Assembly: GCF_023502325.1 (NCBI RefSeq)
Contig: NZ_JAMFLZ010000004.1
Span: forward strand, 248,001 to 312,000
From: Wocania_A spongiicola
GTDB taxonomy: Bacteria; Bacteroidota; Bacteroidia; Flavobacteriales; Flavobacteriaceae
Length of the DNA stretch: 64,000 nt
Direction of reading: 5' to 3'
In this document: in pieces, positions 42,126 through 51,000 of the stretch
Position numbering within the stretch: the stretch's first letter is position 1
Layout of the letters: each line of letters begins with the position of its first letter
Made by a program: the position numbers and the translations under genes
Notes under the pieces: model-generated
The model's input: only the letters and a program-made list of their open reading frames with translations
What the model was told of the DNA's origin: nothing
Databases searched by the model: none

Positions 42126-42968
42126 ATGGGAAATATACTTTTCAATAAAAAAGGGGAAAAGGTTTTAGCTTTAATACCTATTTCAAAACAAACCATTGCT
42201 TCGTTATTTGAAGTACCTAACTTTTATGCTGTTTTTTTCTTTGAAAAAGCAGCAGGTAATATTATAATGGATGGACAGGAGATAATAATTAAAGAGCACT
42301 TTATTTTATTTTATTATCCTTATCAAAAACTGAGCTTAAAAGGCGACTTTGAAGGTGTTTGTATTCAGTTTCATCCCGACTTTTTTTGCATAGATATTCA
42401 TGCTAAAGATATTGGTTGTCAGGGTGTTTTGTTTAATAATTTTTTTGGTGACGGTTTGTTGAGGTGCTCGGCAAAGGAATATAAAAAATTATCAGAATTC
42501 TATTCAAATCTAAATAAGGAACTGTTAGTTAAAGAAATGGGACAATTGGATATGGTGTCTAGTCAACTTAAAATATTTTTAATAAATGCAGTTCGAGTTA
42601 AAGCAAAAAGGAATCAAGATGCTTTACCAGATAAAGATAATTTACACTATCAAATAAAGTTACTTATTGATACAAATTTCTTTGTAGAATCTTCTCCTAA
42701 GTTTTACGCCAATGCCTTAGAAGTTTCGCTAACAACTTTTAATAGATTGTGTCATAAATATTTTCAGAATAGCTTTATTAATATTCTGAATTTAAAACGG
42801 ATTGCAACAGCCAAAAACAAATTATTCTTGACTAATTTTCCTATTAAAAATATAGCATATGAAGTTGGTTATAATGATCCTCTATACTTTACAAGGGTTT
42901 TTAAAAAGTATACAGGAATATCTCCAAAGGACTTCAGGAAGCAATTGAAAAATAATAGATTGGTTTAA
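42126..42968 (+). CDS. AraC-family transcriptional regulator
   Basis: 280 residues. The C-terminal 100 residues are an AraC double helix-turn-helix: LEVSLTTFNRLCHKYFQ, NLKRIATAKNKLFLTNFPIKNIAYEVGYNDPLYFTRVFKKYTGISPKDFRK with the family signature (given here in pieces: IAYEVGYNDPLYFTRVFKK). The N-terminal 170 residues are a cupin-like sensor without recognised ligand. It lies between metZ and a 78-residue orphan gene that has its own promoter box, so it may control that gene. No transporter or enzyme nearby indicates an effector. Confidence 0.92.
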   Translation: MGNILFNKKGEKVLALIPISKQTIASLFEVPNFYAVFFFEKAAGNIIMDGQEIIIKEHFILFYYPYQKLSLKGDFEGVCIQFHPDFFCIDIHAKDIGCQGVLFNNFFGDGLLRCSAKEYKKLSEFYSNLNKELLVKEMGQLDMVSSQLKIFLINAVRVKAKRNQDALPDKDNLHYQIKLLIDTNFFVESSPKFYANALEVSLTTFNRLCHKYFQNSFINILNLKRIATAKNKLFLTNFPIKNIAYEVGYNDPLYFTRVFKKYTGISPKDFRKQLKNNRLV

Positions 42969-43018
42969 TTATCCATGTGATAATTAAATGCTCCTTGTAC
43001 ATTGCTTACCTAGTAGTA

Positions 43019-43026
43019 TAATTTTG
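43019..43026 (+). promoter_or_regulatory. promoter -7 box before the 78-residue gene
   Basis: TAATTTTG, an exact TAnnTTTG match, 26 bases before the ATG at 43053. TTG at 42995-42997 could be the -33 element, 21 bases upstream. Confidence 0.55.
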
Positions 43027-43052
43027 TCTTAGTAATTTAAAACAATATAATT

Positions 43053-43289
43053 ATGGAACAAAAAGAATTATGGCTAACAAGCTTAATAGTAGACAATCCA
43101 CAAGAAGGATTTGAATTAGCAATAAAGCTTTCAAGAATGGGAGTAAAATCGACACAACCAGATATTGAGGTGTTGAAAAAATTACGAAAAGATTATTCTA
43201 ATAGTGCATCAGGGCTCACAGCAGCGTCTCATGTTATTGCAGTTAATTTTCAAACTATTTCTGCTGCCAATGAGTATTGGAAAAAGTAG
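43053..43289 (+). CDS. small conserved-looking protein of unknown function (78 residues)
   Basis: Not recognised. The product is soluble, begins MEQKELWLTSLIVDNPQEGF and ends AVNFQTISAANEYWKK; no signal peptide or membrane segment. The gene has a good promoter box and a well-behaved codon pattern, and it follows the AraC regulator by 84 bases on the same strand. Even amino-acid composition with hydrophobic residues spaced as in a small alpha/beta fold argues for a real gene. Role could be as a target of the AraC protein; nothing more can be said. Confidence 0.65.
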   Translation: MEQKELWLTSLIVDNPQEGFELAIKLSRMGVKSTQPDIEVLKKLRKDYSNSASGLTAASHVIAVNFQTISAANEYWKK

Positions 43290-43336
43290 TTTTTCTGTTT
43301 TTTGTTTACTCTTATTGTCATAGTCACAGACGAGTG

Positions 43337-43619
43337 CTAGTTGGAGCTAAAATTTTTCTTAAATTTAAAAGTAGTTATAAAAAGTATTAAAATCGACTGA
43401 ATAAAAGTATTTAGCAGCACCAATGCAATAGAAAATTTGTTTTTCTCAAATAGCCCAATTGGAAAATTCAAAACATTATTAATAGTTTTATTTAAAGAAA
43501 TGTTAATCTCATGTGCATCATCTGTCATAGAAAAAAAATTCATGATTAAAGTTATAACAAACCTAAATAGTAGGATTATAAAAAAAAATCATTAAAAATT
43601 TTAATATTGTTAATTTCAT
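43337..43619 (-). pseudogene. small two-helix membrane protein broken by a frameshift at a T9 run
   Basis: The open frame from 43543 encodes MNFFSMTDDAHEINISLNK and a C-terminal membrane segment (FSIALVLLNTFIQSILILF). Upstream, ATG at 43619 opens a frame MKLTILKFLMIFF that fails at nine consecutive T (plus strand A9 at 43580-43588). Removing one T joins the two parts into a 93-residue protein with an N-terminal helix (KFLMIFFIILLFRFVITLI) and the C-terminal helix. The total span is 3x94+1 bases, as expected of a single-base insertion. It could be a pseudogene, a sequencing error in a homopolymer, or a slippage-based phase switch. Function is unknown. Confidence 0.6.
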
Positions 43620-43687
43620 TGGTAGCTCATTTAAAGTTAATCTTTATTGTTTCGAGTTGTTGTTGTACATTTCATTTTGCAAGACCC

Positions 43688-43850
43688 AAAATACAAAAGC
43701 TACCCTAATTTCATAGAATAGCTTTTGTATTTTACTTACTCTTACCTCCACTAGTTTTTAAAACTAGCGGTAGCGGGGGAAGCCCAAGGATAAAGAACAC
43801 GTTTTTGCGATGCTCGATGCTTTTATAAAGCAGACTAAACTGCAAAACGT
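43688..43850. repeat. cluster of strong inverted repeats / possible structured RNA
   Basis: In order: a perfect 15-bp hairpin (43688-43702 with 43719-43733, AAAATACAAAAGCTA and its complement), terminator-like on both strands; an 8-bp palindrome CTAGTTTT/AAAACTAG (43751-43767); a GC island CGGTAGCGGGGGAAGCCC (about 43768-43785); and an outer stem ACGTTTTTGC (43799-43808) with GCAAAACGT (43842-43850) enclosing TGCTTT/AAAGCA (43818-43832). No gene is seen here. Lies between the RHS locus and the frameshifted small membrane gene. Confidence 0.6.
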
Positions 43851-43860
43851 ATTGCAATAA

Positions 43861-43886
43861 AAAACCACCTCGTTAGAAGTGGTTTT
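43861..43886 (-). terminator. intrinsic terminator of the RHS/immunity operon
   Basis: AAAACCAC (43861-43868) pairs with GTGGTTTT (43879-43886). On the minus strand the stem is followed by further T (TTTTTTATT). It lies 28 bases after the stop of the 43914 gene. Confidence 0.8.
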
Positions 43887-43913
43887 GACTTATATTTTTT
43901 ATTTCATAGTTTT

Positions 43914-44327
43914 TCATGCCCCTTGATTAACTGCACTACTTTTATTGTGTAGAAGTAATCTCAATAGGAAAAGTAATGAAAATAAGGAAGTGATTTCAAT
44001 TAATTTCATGTTATATATTATACTTCCTTTATAACCTATTCCATCAACCAAATAATATAAAAATAATAACAAGAAGATTGAGTTAATAAAAATGGCTATA
44101 TAAAAAGCCTTTCGTTTTAGTTTAAGAATAAATAAATATGCAATAATGATAATGAATATCATCAACCATTTAATTGCAATAAGATATTTGGGTTCATACG
44201 GAAACTGAAATACACCATCATAATTTTTTCTATCATTAAAGAAGAAAAAAACATCTATTACAAAAGAAATTAAATAGATAATTCCTAATGAGTAAATAAT
44301 TCTTATTGCTGTTTTAGTTATTCTCAT
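43914..44327 (-). CDS. multi-helix membrane protein, candidate immunity protein for the RHS toxin
   Basis: 137 residues from ATG 44327 (a longer start at 44357 adds ten Lys/Arg-rich residues and deeper overlap). Four hydrophobic helices are visible: around AIRIIYSLGIIYLISFVIDVF, YLIAIKWLMIFIIIIAYLFI, AFYIAIFINSIFLLLFLYYL and IEITSLFSLLFLLRLLL. No recognised family. It overlaps the 3' end of the RHS gene by 14 bases and is followed by a terminator, so it is translated with the toxin. The position directly after an RHS gene with a variable C-terminal toxin domain is where immunity genes lie; a membrane immunity protein would fit a toxin that meets its target at or across the membrane. Inference only. 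Confidence 0.7.
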   Translation of the reverse strand: MRITKTAIRIIYSLGIIYLISFVIDVFFFFNDRKNYDGVFQFPYEPKYLIAIKWLMIFIIIIAYLFILKLKRKAFYIAIFINSIFLLLFLYYLVDGIGYKGSIIYNMKLIEITSLFSLLFLLRLLLHNKSSAVNQGA

Positions 44328-47300
44328 CTTCCTCTTTTTGTTTTTTCTGGTATTCATTTATTCTTTTTACAGCAGCATTATACTCCTTTTGATCGGTAAA
44401 TTTTCTATAAGTAAAAGTGCCATCTTCTGTTTTTACAGATATTATGTATTCTGTAGAAGTTTCACCTCCTTCAGTTTTCTCATAACTAAATCCTGCAAAG
44501 GTGTTTTCTCCTGCTTCAACACTTAAAGTCTCTGTAAAATCTGTTATACCTTCACCTTTACGGTTATATGAATTTTCATTATCACTAAATTTCAACCCTA
44601 AACCAAAGTACGATGTTCGTAAATCATCACCGTCTCCATAAACAGACCTTAAATAATTTGCGAACCTTACAGATGTTCTTTCTTCTGTTTTTCTATCATA
44701 ATTAGTTCCATTGTAATCATGATTATATGCATGGTTGATTTCATGACCAGTATAATATAAGCTATTGTTATCTCCGTTTGTATGTGGCCACCATACGGAA
44801 GAAGGATAATAGATTGTTCTTGCTGTACCAATTGTTCCTCTTTCATCATATGCAGCATTAGAAGTCCAAAAAACTTTATTCATTCTATATTTATATCTCG
44901 AATTAATTAGCCTATCTAATCTTTTTTGACCTTTAGTTGTTGCTGCAATTTGTGCCAACTTCGTTAACGCATCTTTAGTATTACCGCTAATTATTATTTC
45001 TTTACCATCAGGGTCAAGGTATAGAATAGGGTTGTTTGCAGTGTAATTATAAGGTGATAGAGGATGATATTTTTCAGCAAGTGGGTCAAGGTTCATCCAA
45101 CGTCCTAACGCAGGATCATAATTACGAGCAGTAATATCATACCAATCTAAACCTAACTCATCCTGATATTCCTTCCCACCGAACTTATACTTCAACGCAG
45201 GATTATAGAATGCTGTACCACCATCATTATACCCTTTATGTTTAAGTCCAAAGGGATAGTAGTTGTTTTCTTCTAGAATCTCTGCGGAGGCAGAGATCTG
45301 TCCGTTACCATCAGAATCCTTATAACTTAACCTTACATTCCCTAAATGGTCTTTGTATTGGTATACGTAGCTATAGCTGCTACCATTAACATCTACATAG
45401 CCTTCAGGGTGGTTAAAGAATTTCAAAGAACCGCCTTCATACACATAATTGCCTGCATACTCGGTTGTTGTTCCACTATTGCTTACCGTTTTTTTAAGTT
45501 TTACTCCAGTGGCATCGTAAATGTAAGAAATATTTCCATTATGTAGGCTATTATTTATAGTTACTAGTGTTGGTAAATTTAAGTGGTTATAGCTAATGGC
45601 TGTAATGCCTTTATTATCGTCTTTATTCATATTTCCATTAGAATCGTAACTATATTCCTTAGCTGTTTCGGCACCGTCAATAAAACCTGTTACTGCACTA
45701 CCCAACACATCATCGTTTACAGATTCCAATTGGTTTCCGTTATAGGCATAGGTTAAATTATCCATAATACCAAAAGTACTAGCATTGGTATCTCTATGGC
45801 CATAACGCTTTAAATGCATAATATTTCCGTTTTTATCGTAGTCAATATCACTTAAATCGTAATTTGTATTAAGGTTATATTTACCATCAGTAATTCTATT
45901 AAGGGCATCATAACTATACCCATAAGCTCTTTTAGTATTATCGTTGGCTGTTTTCCAAACGGTTTCACTTATATTACCATTAAATAAAGCGGCAGCGCCC
46001 AAACTTTCGGTAGTTGTATTATAATTAATTTTAAACCCAAATAAATCTATGCTTCCCAAATTATTAACATCGTTAATACCTTTAAGCCATCCTCTAATAT
46101 TATAATTGTAATCTACCACTTGCAACTCTGAAGCTGTTGCAAGACCTCCTACTTTTTTTCTGGTAAGTTGTCCTAATTCGTCATATACGTTTACTGCTAT
46201 AGATTGTTCTGCACCACTATTAATTTTATTAGTTTGTGTTAGCAGTTTCCCAGCATGATCGTAAGTAAACTTATCTATTGTTGTTACAGTATTTCCAGAT
46301 TTACTATGTCTGGTTTTAGTTTCTGTTACCCAGCCAATAATATCATCTAAGTTGCTTTCGACATAATCTGTTGTGCTTAAAAAATCATTTTGAGACCCCA
46401 TCCAAATAGGGCGTTTATGCTCATCATATCCCGTAATACTAATAATCCAGTTATTAGTAGTTAACACAAGTACTTTGCTACCTGTAGGCAGCCCTTTTGT
46501 TAATATTTTATTGGTGTTATTATAATTAATAATAGGTTTGCTATAAATGTTAGAACTGGGTAAACTTAAGCCATCTTTATCAAAACTATAATCATCATAA
46601 TAATTGATGGTATGTAGGGCAATGTTTGTATTAGGAAAGTTAGCATTGGTGTAATAAGAGTTATTGTAACCTGTGCCCGATGTTACTTTGGTTTCGTATT
46701 GTTCTGTAGCCAAATTATTTTCTGCTAAAAATTGTGATTGTATGGCTAACCTTGTTGTTTGTATGGTATTGGTATAAAGCCCTGTATAAGTTACTCTACC
46801 AAAAACATCATACTTTGTAAAAAGCCATTGGTTTTGAAGCCTTAGGTTGGCATCTTGGGTTAGTACAGGACGATCCAAAATATCGTATACAATATACTCC
46901 CAGCCTTTCCCCGGGATTTTCTTTTCTATTAGTCTGTTTTTATCATCATATATATACTGATAGCATAACGCATCAAGTTCGGTTTGGTAACTATGTATGG
47001 ACGCTGTAAATGTGCTTCCTGATACTGCATTAAATCCATCTGATAATATTATAGAATTAGTAGCATCAAGCGATAAGCTGTTGCCTGTTGTAACAACATC
47101 AGAAGAAATAATATTACCCTGAAAGCTACTAGGATTGACTAAGTTTATTGATTTGGGAGGTAAAACGTAGCTTAAATTACCATAGTTATCATAAACATAA
47201 TAAGTGTCATGCGCTTCTATAACACCAGGCGAACCAACTTTTGCGTAAGTACGTTTTAATACAACCCGCCCTTGCTTGTCTTTAAACTCCTCGGTGGTGT

Positions 47301-47994
47301 GTGCTTTTGTTGTACTACCATCATGGTTTTCATCTTTGGTTACCATTTTATAAAGTTCGTTAGCCTCATAGTAACCGCCATTTAAAGCACTTAATATTAA
47401 AGCATTATTAGCAGCGTCAACTTCATAGTTTTTTACTTCGCTACCTGTATTGCTTTGGTAATCAAAACGGATTTCATGGCCATTGCCTAATTTCCAGGCT
47501 TCTCCAGGGGCAGCTTGTTTTAAAACTCTATTAAGCGGAGAAGCTTCAAGGCTTTTTTCTGAAAAAGGATTGCTGTTGGTGGCATTTAAAGTAGGGAAGT
47601 CCACATTAAAATTAGTATGATAATAATTTTGAATATCTGTAATGGGATCATCATAATACTTACCATCATTTGCATTAGTAGATAAAGGTAAATAATCTTT
47701 TACTTGTCTGCCATAGGCATCATATACAGAGGGAGTAATAATATCGGTATCATCTCCATTACCATTTTTACCACCTTGACGCACCAATACACTTTGTAAA
47801 GGTCTACCTAAGCCATCAAAATAATTAATAGTTTCTATTTTGTCGTTATCGGCAACCGAACCTAATGCCGATTCTTGAACGCCTGTTTTATACGTAATGG
47901 TATGAATATAGTTTTTTGTTGCAGTTCCGCTTACTTGAGCAAAGCTTCCTAGTGTAATTAACAAACCAGCTATAAGAAATATTGTATTTTTCAT
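44314..47994 (-). CDS. RHS-family polymorphic toxin with C-terminal M91-like zinc peptidase domain
   Basis: 1226 residues with a Sec signal (NTIFLIAGLLITLGSFAQ). The N-terminal part is of the DUF6443 type (KIETINYFDGLGRPLQSVLV), then YD/RHS repeats (KYDVFGRVTY, YSYDALNRITDG, YSYDSNGNMNKD), and the RHS core with ITARNYDPALGRWMNLDPLA and NPILYLDPDGKE at about 948-999. The remaining 227 residues form the variable tip: HEINH at residues 1084-1088 (zinc-binding HExxH), then EERTSVRFANYLR and LRTSYFG, the pattern I associate with NleD/M91-type effector peptidases fused to RHS shells. It likely acts as a secreted or contact-delivered toxin. Follows the 48016 gene by 21 bases. Confidence 0.88.
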   Translation of the reverse strand: MKNTIFLIAGLLITLGSFAQVSGTATKNYIHTITYKTGVQESALGSVADNDKIETINYFDGLGRPLQSVLVRQGGKNGNGDDTDIITPSVYDAYGRQVKDYLPLSTNANDGKYYDDPITDIQNYYHTNFNVDFPTLNATNSNPFSEKSLEASPLNRVLKQAAPGEAWKLGNGHEIRFDYQSNTGSEVKNYEVDAANNALILSALNGGYYEANELYKMVTKDENHDGSTTKAHTTEEFKDKQGRVVLKRTYAKVGSPGVIEAHDTYYVYDNYGNLSYVLPPKSINLVNPSSFQGNIISSDVVTTGNSLSLDATNSIILSDGFNAVSGSTFTASIHSYQTELDALCYQYIYDDKNRLIEKKIPGKGWEYIVYDILDRPVLTQDANLRLQNQWLFTKYDVFGRVTYTGLYTNTIQTTRLAIQSQFLAENNLATEQYETKVTSGTGYNNSYYTNANFPNTNIALHTINYYDDYSFDKDGLSLPSSNIYSKPIINYNNTNKILTKGLPTGSKVLVLTTNNWIISITGYDEHKRPIWMGSQNDFLSTTDYVESNLDDIIGWVTETKTRHSKSGNTVTTIDKFTYDHAGKLLTQTNKINSGAEQSIAVNVYDELGQLTRKKVGGLATASELQVVDYNYNIRGWLKGINDVNNLGSIDLFGFKINYNTTTESLGAAALFNGNISETVWKTANDNTKRAYGYSYDALNRITDGKYNLNTNYDLSDIDYDKNGNIMHLKRYGHRDTNASTFGIMDNLTYAYNGNQLESVNDDVLGSAVTGFIDGAETAKEYSYDSNGNMNKDDNKGITAISYNHLNLPTLVTINNSLHNGNISYIYDATGVKLKKTVSNSGTTTEYAGNYVYEGGSLKFFNHPEGYVDVNGSSYSYVYQYKDHLGNVRLSYKDSDGNGQISASAEILEENNYYPFGLKHKGYNDGGTAFYNPALKYKFGGKEYQDELGLDWYDITARNYDPALGRWMNLDPLAEKYHPLSPYNYTANNPILYLDPDGKEIIISGNTKDALTKLAQIAATTKGQKRLDRLINSRYKYRMNKVFWTSNAAYDERGTIGTARTIYYPSSVWWPHTNGDNNSLYYTGHEINHAYNHDYNGTNYDRKTEERTSVRFANYLRSVYGDGDDLRTSYFGLGLKFSDNENSYNRKGEGITDFTETLSVEAGENTFAGFSYEKTEGGETSTEYIISVKTEDGTFTYRKFTDQKEYNAAVKRINEYQKKQKEEDENN

Positions 47995-48015
47995 TGTTGT
48001 AGTTTTAAATTCTTT

Positions 48016-51000
48016 TTAATTGAAACATCCAGATCCGGCAAACATCAATCTTGTTTTAGTAATAATTTCGTTTGTGGTAAGGTCTGTTACTTTGCATCTT
48101 ATAGTAAACTCGTCGCAGTCAGAAGAGACAATACTTTTTGTTAGTGAACTTGTATTATTTGTATAGTTGTAAGTATTTTGATCATTGGTTTTACTCCATT
48201 CATACTTGTAATTTCCAGAACCGCCTGTAACTACTATAGAATATGCAATGGATTTACCAACATAGTTTGCCCCACCAGGCGAAAATGTAATATTGTTAAC
48301 AACTAAAGCTGGATAACTAACACTTACATTTACTTGAGTGGTAGTAGTCATGGTTTCGTTAGTTTGGGTGTCCTTTACTTCGCAGGTAATTGTAAAGCTG
48401 GGGGCATGATTAGCTGTTGTTGTAATATTTAATGTTCCAGAGGATGTATTAAACACTTGATTTAGATTGCTGTTAGATACAGTCCATTTATATGTAAAAT
48501 TGCCTGTGCCCCCGCTAGCGACTGTTGTTAAAGTAATGCTTTGCCCGCTATTAACGGAATATGATGTGCTCGTTGTAGAAGCCAAAATATCTTCAACTTT
48601 ATAATGGTATTTATTTTCTGATAAAACTTCCCCATCTTTATTTTTTACATAACGTAATCTATTAAACTGGTTATAAACATAGTATGAGGTATAACCCCCA
48701 GGGTCTGTTGTGCTTGTTACACCTATTAAAGGGTCGTAGGTGTAGCTAGTTACCATAGCATTGGTAAGTAAAGTATTATTTCTTATTACATCAAGGGCAG
48801 TTCGCAAAGTGCCTTCTGTTCCTGAAGCACCAATGGTTCTATCAACATCTGCATTTGAAGCATTAATTGCCGAAGTTATTTGCGTTTGAATTGAGGCTGC
48901 TTGTGCAGATGTGAAATTATCTATCTTGGCTATAGGGTATTGTTCATTATAGCCCCAGATATAATAACTATGAGTTCCATCAGATTTTGAAACCCCTTCC
49001 AAGTTTCCGTTATTATAATAATCTTGAAATTGTATTCTATCATTAAATGATACATCATTCTTTGAAGTTTGAACATATTCTGGTAAAATAATATCTGTGA
49101 ACCATTCTTTATAAATTGTTCGTTGTCTATTTATTAATTCAGCAGATTCAGTATTACCATCATTATTCAAGTCTTTATATGTCTCAACTTGAATGGGCAT
49201 AGCAATATGATGTAAACTTCCTTTTTTAAGTTTATCAATAGCTAATTTTTCTTGTGTACTTAATACATCATTACCAAGGGATGAAGTAGACCCTACATCA
49301 TCTGGGTAAAATGTTTTTGTTATAATAGGCTTAGCATCACTAACTACAGAGTGTGTTCGTGTAACTTGTAAATGGTCAGGATTATCATAAAAATAATTGG
49401 TTATTGTTTCAACAGGGTTCTGTCCATTTAAATCATATTGTTTTTCTATAGATGAAGATAAGTAATGCCATTCGGTATCAATATTAGATTGATTGATGTA
49501 AAAAGATGTTGCGTAGTACTGATCTGTTACATTTCCACAAGGGAGGCCAGAAGAAGCAGTACATTTCTTTCTAACATCATAAACTTTCATGGTATTATCT
49601 AAAGCTGAGTTATGTGAATAAAAATTCTCTTTACTGCTTAGGGTTACGTATGCTGAACCATTTTTCCGAAATGCTGTTTTCTGTTTTTCTCTCCCAATTC
49701 CAAAAATATTGGTATAAGGTGTACCTGGAACTTCGCTTATTTCATCTATCGAAATAATTATAATAGGAGGAGGAGGTAATACGGCATGAAATTTTGTTTC
49801 AATACCGCCACCTTCAAAGTTTTCGCCTATACTTTCTACTACGGACTCATAACCTATATGGTAGCCTTGCATAGCATAAAGTGGATGCAATGTGTTTGAC
49901 GATAATGAGTAGTTATCTCTTCTAGTAGCTGATGGTTGATCTATAAGATCATAACTATGAAAATACTGAGGTCGTGGTTTTTCTCCTATACCTGAAGATT
50001 TAGTCAAATCTGTTAGTGAAGCATAATGATATTTTTTTATTTCAGTATTTCCTAAATCATCCTTAATTTGTGTTTTTGCAACTCTTACTCCTCCAACTTC
50101 AATATTCGTGTTTATGGTTTGTGAACTTAAAGTGCGATTAAACGAAAACCCTGCTGATAAACATGGTTTAGTTACTGTAATTTTAAACTCATAATCGCGA
50201 CCAGCTGCTAATTTGACATAAGGTACTGGAGGAGGATTAGAAGCATTAAAAACTGGAACCGACCAAGAAGTTGTAGTTGGGGTAACATTAGGATCAGTCC
50301 AAAAAAGTAATGCTGAAGGGCTAGATGGATTAGTAATATCTATAACTTGCATTGTTGCTACTATCCAATGACTAGGATAGTTAGCTTGATCAAATTCATT
50401 ACAATACTCATATCTTACCGATGAATAAATATCAACATCTTCTGTAACATTGTTATTAAGTGTAAAACTTTCTGTCTGTGAGCCGTATTGATCCCCAGAT
50501 TCAACCGTAACAGATTCAGATACAGTTGTACCGTTAACTACATCAATACCATAGCGAGAGTGCGGCTCATAAAAAATCTCATTTGTTCCTCTTGTTGGAT
50601 ATGTTATTTTTTTAAGCATTCCTTTCTCACCATAAGTACCATTCGGGTCTCTATTAGATATGAAATTATGATTGTCAAAAGCATGAGTGTCATCTATATC
50701 GTTAATAAGATGTGTATTTGTTGATGCACCGTTAAAATATCCCCAATAATCTTGTGCAAAAGATAATCGTGGAGGGAGCTGTTCTGGGTTTATATAGTCA
50801 AATATATAAGGAGGGTTGGCTTCACCATTACTACCTTTTTCAATAACCTTATTTAAAAAAAGACGCTTTTTATCTGAAGCTTCAGTCACTACATTTGGAT
50901 TTGGATTTAAATATGTCAAATTTGAATTCACAACAGTGTATTCAAAATCATAAGATTTTATTAACTTATTATTGGCATCATAAACTGTAACAGTATCTAC

